A DNA stretch of 9,128 nucleotides from Pseudomonadota bacterium (GCA_021783435.1 JAJXUC010000153.1:1-9128); one strand, 5' to 3'. Shown: positions 1 to 6,448, numbered from the stretch's first letter. Numbers and translations: made by a program. Notes: a model not told the origin generated them from the letters alone.

Positions 1-1
1 G

Positions 2-97
2 TCGGAACTGGAAGAAGCGGAATGGGAATTCGAGTGCGGTGCGCTCATAGCGGTCGAGTGTAAAAAGTGGAAATCTGAAAAATTGCAGACGACATGA
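2..97 (+). CDS. Possible C-terminal fragment of an unidentified protein
   Basis: A reading frame is open from the window edge and stops at TGA 95-97, giving 31 residues rich in Glu and Lys with two Cys and three Trp or Phe residues (it begins SELEEAEWEFECGA). The composition looks more like protein than the neighbouring frames, which are short or Pro/Ser/Arg-rich. It is too short to assign to a family and could be chance. No terminator with a T-run follows it. Confidence 0.3.
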   Translation, partial: SELEEAEWEFECGALIAVECKKWKSEKLQTT

Positions 98-352
98 TAT
101 GCGTTGCACACGATCCCTCGACGGGGTCAACCCCAACACCGCCCGCCAGAGATCCTGAATTTGATTCGCATCATATTCAGAAACATTCTGTAATGCGACA
201 TACCGTCGCCCCCTGTCGACCGAACCTCAAGTCAAATTCAAGTCAAATCTGCGGGCAGCCAAAGCAGAAGCCCTCCTGACATTACGGCCGCGACAGCCCC
301 CGATCAGGTTAAGATGTTGCGTTGCACGGAAGTCACAACGCACCTTCCGCCT
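98..352. other. Gene-free stretch upstream of the tRNA
   Basis: I see no convincing gene here. Open frames are short, and those on the minus strand run into the antisense of the tRNA. The stretch is less GC-rich than the long genes. It contains an 11-bp perfect tandem duplication (227-248) and a few weak inverted repeats, such as CAGAA/TTCTG around 179-191. The promoter of the tRNA should lie near its right end, but no convincing -35/-10 pair stands out. Confidence 0.5.
227..248. repeat. Two tandem copies of an 11-bp unit
   Basis: The unit TCAAGTCAAAT occurs twice with no spacer (227-237 and 238-248), about 105 bp upstream of the tRNA gene. It could be a regulatory site or a simple slippage duplication. 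Nothing in the sequence decides between these. Confidence 0.6.
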
Positions 353-428
353 GCGCCCGTAGCTCAGTGGATAGAGTATTGGCCTCCGAAGCCAAGGGCC
401 GCTGGTTCGATTCCAGCCGGGCGCACCA
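353..428 (+). tRNA. tRNA-Arg (anticodon CCG)
   Basis: A complete 76-nt cloverleaf can be folded by eye. The acceptor arm pairs GCGCCCG (353-359) with CGGGCGC (418-424). The D-stem is GCTC/GAGT with one G-U pair. The anticodon stem is TTGGC/GCCAA around the loop CTCCGAA, with anticodon CCG at 386-388. The variable loop has 5 nt, and the T-stem GCTGG/CCAGC encloses TTCGATT. The discriminator A425 is followed by an encoded CCA (426-428). The anticodon reads the arginine codon CGG. tRNA 3' ends are frequent integration sites for mobile elements, and IS debris begins about 110 bp downstream, but no second copy of the tRNA 3' end is visible in this window. Confidence 0.97.
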
Positions 429-470
429 AGAAAACAAAAGAAAAACAGGAACTTATAGAACAGGCCCACA

Positions 471-492
471 CCACACGCCGTGTGGCTTTTTT
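471..492 (+). terminator. Rho-independent terminator after the tRNA
   Basis: A 6-bp stem CCACAC/GTGTGG (471-476 and 480-485) with a 3-nt loop is followed by C and six T (487-492). It lies 42 nt after the mature tRNA end, so it fits as the terminator of the tRNA-Arg transcript. Confidence 0.8.
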
Positions 493-511
493 GTGCCAAA
501 AACGCCCGTTT

Positions 512-529
512 GTGGGAACGCATTCCCAC
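512..529. repeat. Perfect 7-bp hairpin next to the IS junction
   Basis: GTGGGAA (512-518) and TTCCCAC (523-529) pair around CGCA. A near copy of the right arm follows at once (attcccact, then attcccagt). It has no T-run in either direction. It sits between the tRNA terminator and the point where IS21 homology ends (about 539), so it may be part of an old insertion boundary. Confidence 0.45.
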
Positions 530-706
530 TCAATTCCCAGTGAGCTTGCCCGCCTCATCGCTGCGCCGGTATCTGGGCTCCTCCAGCACCGGCGTCTTGA
601 GCCACTTGCGCACCGTGGTGCGCGACAAACTCGTCAGCCGCACGATCTCCCGAACAGACTTCTTCTCGCGAAAATACATCCGCTTGACTTTGCCAATCAT
701 GGCCAT
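530..706 (-). pseudogene. istA: IS21-family transposase IstA, N-terminal fragment
   Basis: The 58-residue frame starts at ATG 706 with a good Shine-Dalgarno AAGGAGT (714-720) 7 nt away. Residues 3-36 (from MIGKVKR to VRKWL) match my recollection of the IS21-family IstA N-terminus, with a helix-turn-helix at about 17-36 (SVREIVRLTSLSRTTVRKWL). This domain binds the ends of the element. The homology runs to GKLT at residue 56 (base 539), then two unrelated residues and a stop follow. About 90% of the usual 400-500 residue transposase, including the DDE catalytic core, is missing. The frame could still yield a short DNA-binding peptide but cannot transpose. Confidence 0.8.
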
Positions 707-822
707 GGTGATCACTCCTTCTCCCCTGCTCAAAAAAAAGGCAGGGTAGGTTGAACACCCGGGTCAAATTTGGATCGGCACTATCACTGTAGGTGGGTCA
801 ATTTTCGGTCGGCGTCAACACA
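539..822 (-). mobile_element. IS21-family element remnant A (left end plus istA start)
   Basis: On the minus strand the element reads from a terminal TGTGTTGACGCC (822 downwards) through two imperfect end repeats (795-813 and 761-779) and a 50-bp leader into istA. Multiple 19-20 bp repeats inside each end are typical of the IS21 family and serve as transposase-binding sites. The rest of the element (most of istA, its istB and its other end) is deleted beyond about 539. The right boundary at 822 is inferred from the TGT/ACA terminus and from the start of unrelated istB homology. Confidence 0.65.
761..813. repeat. Internal end repeats of IS21 remnant A
   Basis: Copy 1 is gggtcaaatttggatcggc (761-779) and copy 2 is gggtcaattttcggtcggc (795-813). 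They differ at 3 of 19 positions and have the same orientation. Paired direct repeats of this size inside the terminus are a hallmark of IS21-family ends. Confidence 0.65.
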
Positions 823-983
823 GCCAATTGCCCATCGAGCACTGGCATGCCTGGATCGGTGACGTCACCATCGCCGACGCTATCCTCGACCGTTTCATGC
901 AGCAGCACCACCGCTTCACCCTGACCGGCGACTCGTTGCGCCAGGCTCCGAAACCGCCAAAAATGGAGGAAAAAGCCGACTAA
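822..983 (+). pseudogene. istB: IS21-family helper ATPase IstB, C-terminal fragment
   Basis: A 53-codon frame ends at TAA 981-983. Its start (SQLPIEHWHAWIGD) and middle (TIADAILDRF...LTGDSLR) match the C-terminus of IstB as I recall it. IstB is the AAA+ helper ATPase that drives IS21 transposition. The Walker A and B motifs and about four fifths of the roughly 250-residue protein are absent. The sequence to the left of 822 is the outward-facing end of another IS21 element, so insertion of that element into istB probably broke this copy. Confidence 0.78.
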
Positions 984-1035
984 TCGTGACCGACCAACCT
1001 AAACTGTGAGCGCGCAACACCTCATGCTGCATGAC

Positions 1036-1077
1036 CGGTCACGTTCGACCGAAATCGTCGGTCACGTTCGCCGAAAT
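1036..1077. repeat. Internal end repeats of IS21 remnant B
   Basis: Copy 1 is cggtcacgttcgaccgaaat (1036-1055) and copy 2 is cggtcacgttcgccgaaat (1059-1077). They are identical apart from one deleted base and lie 3 bp apart. This matches the multiple terminal repeats expected at an IS21-family end. Confidence 0.7.
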
Positions 1078-1082
1078 ACGCA

Positions 1083-1368
1083 CTCTGCGTCGCACAGTCG
1101 GTTGAAGACCATCACACGGATCGCGTGCTCGACTTGCTTGCCCAGTTCCTTCGTTACTGTTTGATGCGGCCGCAAGAGGAGGATCATCTTGATTTCGGGG
1201 TTGGACGATGCATGGGCGCGCAGCCCGATTAGACGTTCAAGCGGTCCTGTCGTGGTGCGGCTCCAGTTGCAAACAGTCCAGTCGTGTTCGCTTTTCCGGA
1301 TCGAACTGACGCAGAACCCTGAGGATTGAGGGCGCACCACCCGGCAAGCAGTGCATCGGCGGCACCAC
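1083..1368 (-). pseudogene. DDE-type transposase relic, interrupted and frameshifted
   Basis: On the minus strand, frame one (from about 1368) reads ...ILRVLRQFDPEKRTRLDCLQ and hits a stop. From about 1255 a second frame carries on with TTTGPLERLIGLRAHASSNP and then GKQVEHAIRVMVFNRLCDAE. Together they read as one protein segment with a single frameshift. The VMVFNRLCD motif resembles the N-terminal half of IS4/IS1634-type transposases from memory, so family placement is tentative. The frame ends exactly where IS21 remnant B begins (1082/1083), so B probably inserted into this older transposon gene. No catalytic region remains. Confidence 0.5.
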
Positions 1369-1629
1369 TCACGACTGGTTAAGGAACAAAGACGCCGCCG
1401 TGGGGATCCATCGTCAAGCTGATATGGCCTGCTGCGTCCAGATCGTTGACGCGGGTGTTGGCCGCCCTCCCAATGAGACTGTGGGTCGCACCGCGGATTC
1501 CGCGACCCAGTCTCACAGATTCCAAAGTGTCCTGCCCTCGGCGAAGCCCGGACGGGGTTGGCGGAGTTGAAGGGTTGCAGTACAAACTTTTCATGCGATG
1601 CTGATACGAAAGAACGAATCCTGAACCCC
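1369..1629. other. Gene-free stretch between IS relic and small gene
   Basis: No recognisable gene is seen. A minus-strand frame ends at 1379-1381 with a protein-like tail (VNDLDAAGHISLTMDPHG...) that I cannot assign and that may belong to the decayed transposon. The notable structure is a bulged inverted repeat at 1475-1514. Confidence 0.4.
1475..1514. repeat. 13-bp inverted repeat with a 2-nt bulge
   Basis: GAGACT-GT-GGGTCGC (1475-1489) pairs with GCGACCC-AGTCTC (1502-1514), leaving GT 1481-1482 unpaired and a 12-nt loop that contains CCGCGG. No T-run follows on either strand, so it is not a standard terminator. It could be a decayed transposon end or a protein-binding palindrome. Confidence 0.5.
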
Positions 1630-1881
1630 ATGCAACAAGACAACACGAACCTGATCGGCAAAACTTGGGCCGAAATCCAAGCAATTGAAGCGCAGTCCAG
1701 CCGCGATGACTACGACCCACGGACCGACTGGGACTCACTCGTTCAGGCTGCCAAGGTGCGGCAGGCCCAGTCGGACGCACAGTTCGCGGCGAATCCGTCG
1801 CAGACCCTCCCCGCATCCGACGGCTTGGCCGTCGTCATCGCCCGCCTCGAAGTACTGACGCGTCAGGCGAACGCACACTAA
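1630..1881 (+). CDS. Small hypothetical protein (83 aa)
   Basis: The frame opens at ATG 1630 and ends at TAA 1879-1881. It shows the G/C-rich third positions of the long genes nearby, which supports real coding. The protein is soluble and polar, with a Gln/Asp-rich N-terminal half containing WAEIQAIEAQSSRDDYDPR and DWDSLVQAAK, and a Leu/Val-rich helix-like tail (LAVVIARLEVLTRQ). There is no signal peptide or membrane segment. A TTG at 1558 would add 24 residues, but that extension is Cys-rich and unlike the rest, so I prefer the ATG. The ribosome binding site is weak (GAAAG about 20 nt upstream). I do not recognise the family. It is convergent with the downstream ATPase gene. Confidence 0.55.
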   Translation: MQQDNTNLIGKTWAEIQAIEAQSSRDDYDPRTDWDSLVQAAKVRQAQSDAQFAANPSQTLPASDGLAVVIARLEVLTRQANAH

Positions 1882-1917
1882 TGTGCGCGAACTGCGTTGG
1901 GATTACGAGTCGATAGA

Positions 1918-1956
1918 CTGCCGCAGAGCGGCAGTTCGACGCCTCTAATGCCGCTC
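1918..1956. terminator. Overlapping hairpins between convergent genes
   Basis: CTGCCGC/GCGGCAG (1918-1924, 1928-1934) forms a 7-bp hairpin with an AGA loop. Alternatively GAGCGGCA (1926-1933) pairs with TGCCGCTC (1949-1956). The two folds exclude each other. They lie between the ends of two convergent genes (1881 and 1963), where a bidirectional terminator would be expected, but neither strand has a T-run, so the call is weak. Confidence 0.35.
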
Positions 1957-1962
1957 CGCAGA

Positions 1963-4524
1963 CTAATTTTCCGCGGGTGCGGCATATCTTTTGTAGAACC
2001 AGCGCTTGCCCAATTCCACCAGAGACAGATAGACCGCGAGCAACACGGCCAGAAGGCCGAAGAACTCCAGCGGCAGCGGCACGAATCCCAGGCCGCTGGC
2101 GACCGGCGAGAACGGAAGCAGCATCGCCAATGCGACCACGCCGAGCGACAGCCAAGTGAGCCAGGGGTGCGGATGGCTGCGCAGCGGATTGCGGCGGGTG
2201 CGGATGACGAAGATCACCAGCACCTGGGTGGCGATGGACTCGACGAACCAGCCGGTATGGAACAGGGTCTCGTCGGCCTTGAGCAATGTCATCAGCAAGT
2301 AAAAAGTCAGCAAGTCGAACAGCGAGCTGATGGGGCCAATGGTCAGCATGAAGTTGCGGATGAAGGTCATGTCCCAGCGCCGCGGGCGCACCAGATCCTC
2401 TTCATCCACGTTGTCCAGCGGCAGCGGCAGTTCTGAAAAGTCGTAGAGCAGGTTGTTGAGCAGAATCTGCAGCGGCAGCATGGGAAGGAAAGGCAGGATG
2501 AGCGCCGCTGCAGCCATGCTGAACATATTGCCGAAGTTGGAGCTAGTGGCCATCATGATGTACTTCATCACATTGCCGAAGGTGCGACGACCTTCGAGAA
2601 TGCCGGCATGCAAGACGCCGAGGTCGTTTTCCAGCAGGATCATGGCAGCGGCCTGCTTGGCCACGTCTACCGCACTGTCCACCGAGATCCCGATATCGGC
2701 CGTATGCAGCGAGGGCGCATCGTTGATGCCATCGCCCAAATAGCCGACGACGTGGCCGCGCGCCTTCAATGCCAGCAGGATGCGGTTTTTCTGCGCCGGA
2801 TTGGCGCGGCAGAAGAGATTGACGTCGGCCACACGCGCGCGCAGCGCGTCGTCATTCATGGCCGCGATCTCCTTGCCGGTCAGCACGCCGTGGATCGGCA
2901 CGCCCAATTGCATACAGATATGGCGCGTGACCCGTTCGTTGTCGCCGGTGACGATTTTCACGGCGACGCCGCTGGCCGCCATCGCGGCCAGCGCCTCCCC
3001 GGCGCTCGCCTTTGGCGGATCGAGAAACGCCGCAAAACCTGCGAAGATGAGCGCCGACTCGTCCGTGACCACCGCATGCGGATGGTCAGGCGGCATGTCG
3101 CGCCAGGCGATGGCCAGCACGCGCAATCCCTCCTCGCCCAGGCTGTCGAAAAGCGCGGTGATGCACGCGCGGGCTGCTCCGTCAAGCGGCGCTGCAGAGC
3201 CGTCTTCCTGCTCATATCGGGTGCACAGGCCGAGAATGTCTTCCGGCGCGCCTTTCACCACCAGAAGACGTCTGCCCTGTCTTTCCACCAGGACGGAAAC
3301 GCGCCGCCGTTCGAAATCGAACGGCACTTCGTCGAGCTTGTTCCAGCCGGAGGCGTCGATCTCGTCGTGCTGCAGGATGGCGTCGTCGAGCGGGCTTTTC
3401 AGGCCGCTCTCGAAATGGCTGTTGAGATAGGCCAGTTCCAGCACGTGCGCGCTGTCGCGGCTCTGCGCATCGATGTGGCGCTCCAGGCGGATTTTCGCCT
3501 CGGTCAGGGTGCCGGTCTTGTCGGTGCACAGCACGTCCATCGACCCCATGTCCTGCATAGCCGACAGGCGCTTGACGATCACCTTCTTGTCCGCCATGCG
3601 CAAAGCACCGCGCGCCAGCGTCACCGACACGATCATGGGCAGGAGTTCGGGGGTGAGTCCCACCGCCAGGGCCACGGCGAACAGGAAGGATTCCAGCAGC
3701 GGACGATGCAGGGCGATGTTGACCAGCAGCACGAACAACACCATTCCAAAGGTCAGGCGCATGATCAGCAGGCCGAACTGGCGCGTGCCCCGCTCGAACG
3801 CGGTTGCCGGCGGCTGTTTTTCCAGGGACGTGGCAATCTGTCCCAGTGCGGTCAGCGGCCCGGTGCGCAGGATGAGCACGTGCGCCGAGCCGCTCACCAC
3901 GGAACTGCCCATGAACACGGCGTTGGGCGCATCGGCGTCCCAGGTGTGTGCTTCGAGAGTCGGGCCCAGGCGCTTTTCCACCGGATAGGGCTCGCCGGTG
4001 AGTTGGGCCTGGTTGACGAAGAAGTCATCGGCCTCCAGCGCCATGCCGTCCGCCGGCACCAGTCTGCCCGCAGAAAGAAGGACGACATCTCCGGGAACCA
4101 GCCGGCTCAGCGCAACCTCGCACGGCGTGCCGTCACGCAGCACGGTGGCGACGACCTCGACCTGTGCGGCGAGACGCTGCGCCGCCTGTCCGGCGCGATG
4201 TTCCTGGAAAAAATCGAGCGTCACGCTCGCCAGCACGATGAGTCCGATGACACAGGCCCCGGTGGCATCGCCGGTCACCGCGGAAATGCCGCTGGCCGCC
4301 AGCAGAATCAGGACGAGCGGGTTGCGCAAACGCGCCAGGAATTCCAGAATGACCAGGCGCTGCCGCTTCGGCCGGATCTGGTTCGGCCCGAACTGATTGA
4401 GCCGGGCGGCCGCCTCAGCGCTGCTCAATCCCTGGCCCAAGGAGGCTTGATCGGTCGAGGTCATGTCGAATGGCTTGTGCTGTTTTGCCCAATAGGCGTG
4501 CAGCATGCCAGACCATGATGACAT
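1963..4524 (-). CDS. mgtA: Mg2+-transporting P-type ATPase (MgtA-like, P3B)
   Basis: This is an inner-membrane pump of about 853 residues that uses ATP to drive cation (probably Mg2+) import. Numbered from ATG 4524, two N-terminal membrane helices lie at about 69-106. The actuator loop TGEP is at 176-179 and the M4 motif TPELLP at 291-296. The phosphorylation site DKTGT is at 335-339, with Asp335 accepting phosphate. The nucleotide-domain motif KGAPE is at 424-428, the P-domain TGDN at 526-529, and GDGINDAP at 597-604. M5/M6 carry SSNFGNMFS and LLNNLLYDFSE...DNVDEED, which separates this P3B group from Ca2+ and heavy-metal pumps. Length matches the family. The start is uncertain. ATG 4524 or 4506 keeps the conserved AYW N-terminus; ATG 4464 would lose it; a longer open extension to 4758 looks non-conserved. 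No strong Shine-Dalgarno precedes any choice. The usual TGES is TGEP here. Confidence 0.9.
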   Translation of the reverse strand: MSSWSGMLHAYWAKQHKPFDMTSTDQASLGQGLSSAEAAARLNQFGPNQIRPKRQRLVILEFLARLRNPLVLILLAASGISAVTGDATGACVIGLIVLASVTLDFFQEHRAGQAAQRLAAQVEVVATVLRDGTPCEVALSRLVPGDVVLLSAGRLVPADGMALEADDFFVNQAQLTGEPYPVEKRLGPTLEAHTWDADAPNAVFMGSSVVSGSAHVLILRTGPLTALGQIATSLEKQPPATAFERGTRQFGLLIMRLTFGMVLFVLLVNIALHRPLLESFLFAVALAVGLTPELLPMIVSVTLARGALRMADKKVIVKRLSAMQDMGSMDVLCTDKTGTLTEAKIRLERHIDAQSRDSAHVLELAYLNSHFESGLKSPLDDAILQHDEIDASGWNKLDEVPFDFERRRVSVLVERQGRRLLVVKGAPEDILGLCTRYEQEDGSAAPLDGAARACITALFDSLGEEGLRVLAIAWRDMPPDHPHAVVTDESALIFAGFAAFLDPPKASAGEALAAMAASGVAVKIVTGDNERVTRHICMQLGVPIHGVLTGKEIAAMNDDALRARVADVNLFCRANPAQKNRILLALKARGHVVGYLGDGINDAPSLHTADIGISVDSAVDVAKQAAAMILLENDLGVLHAGILEGRRTFGNVMKYIMMATSSNFGNMFSMAAAALILPFLPMLPLQILLNNLLYDFSELPLPLDNVDEEDLVRPRRWDMTFIRNFMLTIGPISSLFDLLTFYLLMTLLKADETLFHTGWFVESIATQVLVIFVIRTRRNPLRSHPHPWLTWLSLGVVALAMLLPFSPVASGLGFVPLPLEFFGLLAVLLAVYLSLVELGKRWFYKRYAAPAEN

Positions 4525-4774
4525 TGCAGTCGATCCAGTCGCGAAGCGCCGTTGCGCGTCGATAATGGATTGACGTTTCCCATGCCGAGAGCCGCAATGA
4601 GTCAGCACAACCCCCTTCCGATGCTGGGCCATGTTTGCACCAGCCAGCGGCTCGTCGGCTGCTGGGCGCGCGGCATGGTCATGCGGGGCAAGACCGATGG
4701 TTTGGATCGCGCTTGGGCCGCCGAGCCGCAGGCCCAGCGCGGGTCGCTTGGCAGACAAGGCGAATCAACGCACC
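4525..4774. other. Divergent intergenic region of the ATPase and the APH-AAA gene
   Basis: These 250 bp must carry the promoters and leaders of both divergent genes. Frames stay open across it on both strands because of high GC, but neither extension matches its protein family. I cannot pick out a convincing -35/-10 pair, operator repeat or riboswitch fold by eye. If the ATPase is Mg2+-regulated, a leader element on the minus strand would lie here. Confidence 0.45.
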
Positions 4775-6307
4775 ATGCCCGTGCCGCCTAGCCCAGCCGC
4801 CGCGCTGATCGACGGCCTGCAGCAAATGTTGCAGACAGCCACCGGCCGACCGGTACGGCGCGTCGAGACGCATATCTCCTGGGTGCTGCTCGATGGCGAG
4901 TTTGCCTGGAAAGTCAAGAAACCCGTTCGTCTCGGTTTTCTCGACTTCAGTGCACTCGAGGCGCGGCGCCATGGCTGCGAGGAAGAACTGCGGCTGAACC
5001 GCCGACTCGCCCCCGCGGTCTACCTGGACGTAGTGCCGATCTATGGCAGTGCGACGGCTCCACGCCTGGGCGGCGACGGCAAGCCCATCGAATACGCGCT
5101 GCGTATGAGGCAGTTCCCCGCGGGTGCGCTCTTGAGCGAAAGGCTGGCGGCCGGGAGTCTCGCCACCACCGCCATTGATCGGCTGGCGGCGCGGCTGGCC
5201 GCATTTCACGCCACCGCGCCCGCAGCCACAGGCGAGACGCCCTACGGCGCTCCGGCGGCGATTCTTGCCGCCACGTCGAAAGTCCTGGGGGGGCTGCAAG
5301 CGCAGGTCGGCGCCCGCACGGTGGCCGACCTGCACGACTGGTGCGCGGCGCAGGGTCGGCGTCTTCGAGCACGCTTCGTGGCCCGCAAGTGCCGGGGCTG
5401 GGTGCGCGAAGGCCATGGCGATCTGCACCTGGACAACCTGGTCACCCTCGGCGATGAGGTCACGGCGTTCGACTGCGTCGAGTTCGACCCCGGCCTGCGC
5501 TGGATCGACGTGCAGAGCGACATCGCCTTCCTGACCATGGACCTGACCGCGCACGGACGCAGCGACCTGGCGTGGCGCTTTCTCGACCGCTGGCTCGAAG
5601 CCACCGGCGACCATGCCGGCGTGGCTGTGCTGCGCTACTACGCCGTCTATCGGGCGCTGGTGCGGGCGCTGGTGACGGGGTTGCGCCGCGCCGAGGGTCT
5701 GGCCAGCGCCGGGCCGGATTATGTCGGCACGGCGCGGCGGCTGGCCGCGGCGGGTGATGCGCGCCTGCTCGTCACCCACGGCCTGTCGGGATCGGGCAAA
5801 AGCCATGTGGCGCAGCGACTGCTGGAGGTTGCGGGAGCGATTCGCCTGCGTTCGGACGTCGAGCGCAAGCGGCTTTTCGGCCTGCACCCGCTCGACGCGT
5901 CTGCGCCGGTGGCGCATGACATCTATGCCCCGGCATCGACACGGCGCACCTATGCGCGCCTGCGTGAATCGGCCGCGGCCGTGCTCGATGCCGGCTACCC
6001 GGTGATCGTCGATGCCGCGTTCCTGCGGGCGCGCGAGCGCGACGCGTTTTGCCGCCTGGCAGACCGCAAAGGCGTGCCGTTCACGATCCTGCACTGTCAT
6101 GCCGACCCCACCGTGCTGCGCCAGCGCGTGCAGGCTCGCAGCACCCGCCGCGACGATGCCTCGGAAGCCGATCTCGCCGTGCTCGAACGGCAACTCCGCG
6201 ACCACGATGCACTGAGCCCGGACGAAGATCTTGTCTGCATCACGGTCGACACCAACGCGCCTCTGGACGTCGATGCCATCGCGCGACGCTGGAAGGCTGC
6301 GCGATGA
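4775..6307 (+). CDS. Fused APH-fold kinase and P-loop ATP-binding protein
   Basis: This 510-residue cytoplasmic protein has two domains. Residues 1 to about 325 form an aminoglycoside-phosphotransferase-like (COG2187-type) domain. Its opening (VETHISWVLLDGEFAWKVKKP...GFLDFSALE...CEEELRLNRRLAP) is the family's conserved start and fixes ATG 4775. The catalytic loop is HGDLHLDN at 214-221, with likely catalytic Asp216 and metal-binding Asn221, followed by AFDCVEFD at 231-238. Residues from about 330 form a P-loop domain of the AAA_33/zeta-toxin-like kinase type (COG0645), with Walker A GLSGSGKS at 336-343 (Lys342) and LRSDVERKRLFG after it. Annotators usually call such fusions bifunctional aminoglycoside phosphotransferase/ATP-binding protein, but the natural substrate is unknown and drug resistance should not be assumed. 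The gene diverges from the ATPase. Its Shine-Dalgarno (AAGG about 14 nt upstream) is poor. Confidence 0.9.
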   Translation: MPVPPSPAAALIDGLQQMLQTATGRPVRRVETHISWVLLDGEFAWKVKKPVRLGFLDFSALEARRHGCEEELRLNRRLAPAVYLDVVPIYGSATAPRLGGDGKPIEYALRMRQFPAGALLSERLAAGSLATTAIDRLAARLAAFHATAPAATGETPYGAPAAILAATSKVLGGLQAQVGARTVADLHDWCAAQGRRLRARFVARKCRGWVREGHGDLHLDNLVTLGDEVTAFDCVEFDPGLRWIDVQSDIAFLTMDLTAHGRSDLAWRFLDRWLEATGDHAGVAVLRYYAVYRALVRALVTGLRRAEGLASAGPDYVGTARRLAAAGDARLLVTHGLSGSGKSHVAQRLLEVAGAIRLRSDVERKRLFGLHPLDASAPVAHDIYAPASTRRTYARLRESAAAVLDAGYPVIVDAAFLRARERDAFCRLADRKGVPFTILHCHADPTVLRQRVQARSTRRDDASEADLAVLERQLRDHDALSPDEDLVCITVDTNAPLDVDAIARRWKAAR

Positions 6308-6322
6308 GCCGGGAGCACGGCC

Positions 6323-6354
6323 GCCCGAAGCCGGGCGCCCCCCTCCCGGAGGGG
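6323..6354 (+). repeat. Two adjacent GC-rich hairpins after the APH-AAA gene
   Basis: GCCCG/CGGGC (6323-6327, 6332-6336) and CCCCTC/GAGGGG (6340-6345, 6349-6354) sit back to back, 15 nt after the upstream stop codon. An outer GCCCCC...GGGGGC pairing (about 6337 with about 6377) could enclose the second. There is no T-run. This fits an mRNA 3'-end stabiliser or a dispersed palindromic (REP-like) unit of the kind common between genes in GC-rich betaproteobacteria. Confidence 0.5.
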
Positions 6355-6427
6355 CAGCTTCGCAGCGCGTAGGGGGCTTGGAGTCACAGCGCTCGGCTCT
6401 CTGCGGCGGCTCGATGGAGGCAACGGC

Positions 6428-6448
6428 GATTCCAACCTTGTTGGAATC
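6428..6448. repeat. Perfect 9-bp inverted repeat
   Basis: GATTCCAAC (6428-6436) and GTTGGAATC (6440-6448) are perfectly complementary around CTT. On the plus strand TTCGG follows, with no T-run. It could be an RNA hairpin within a transcript ending at 6594 or a binding site for a dimeric regulator. Confidence 0.7.

Larger units (their letters stand above)
822..1082 (+). mobile_element. IS21-family element remnant B (istB 3' end plus right end)
   Basis: The istB tail is followed by about 50 bp of spacer and then two end repeats (1036-1055 and 1059-1077). It finishes at cgccgaaatacgca (1069-1082). Read from outside, the terminus is TGCGTATTTCGGCG, unlike the terminus of remnant A, so A and B come from different IS21-family elements. 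At 1083 the sequence switches cleanly to a transposase-like frame on the opposite strand, which fixes the boundary. Confidence 0.68.

Noticed and set aside
227..558. Open frames across and antisense to the tRNA, containing strings such as GWNRTSGPWL and AGIEPAALGFGG
   Set aside because: These strings are the translated antisense of a tRNA gene, a well-known source of spurious proteins. The cloverleaf explains the sequence fully.
1062..1661. 199-codon minus-strand frame read as a single gene
   Set aside because: Only its last 55 or so codons look like transposase. The rest is out of frame with the better match, and the final residues come from the IS21 end.
2608..4518. 636-codon plus-strand frame opposite the ATPase
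   Set aside because: It is His/Gln/Arg-rich with no family features. It is the antisense shadow of a GC-rich gene whose minus-strand frame carries every P-type ATPase motif.
4679..6205. 508-codon minus-strand frame opposite the APH-AAA gene
   Set aside because: It has shadow-like composition (Arg/Gln/Gly-rich), while the plus-strand frame has the HGDLHLDN and Walker A motifs.
4775..6307. Calling the APH-AAA gene an antibiotic resistance gene
   Set aside because: The fold is shared by many small-molecule kinases, and this fusion type is common in environmental bacteria with no known link to resistance.
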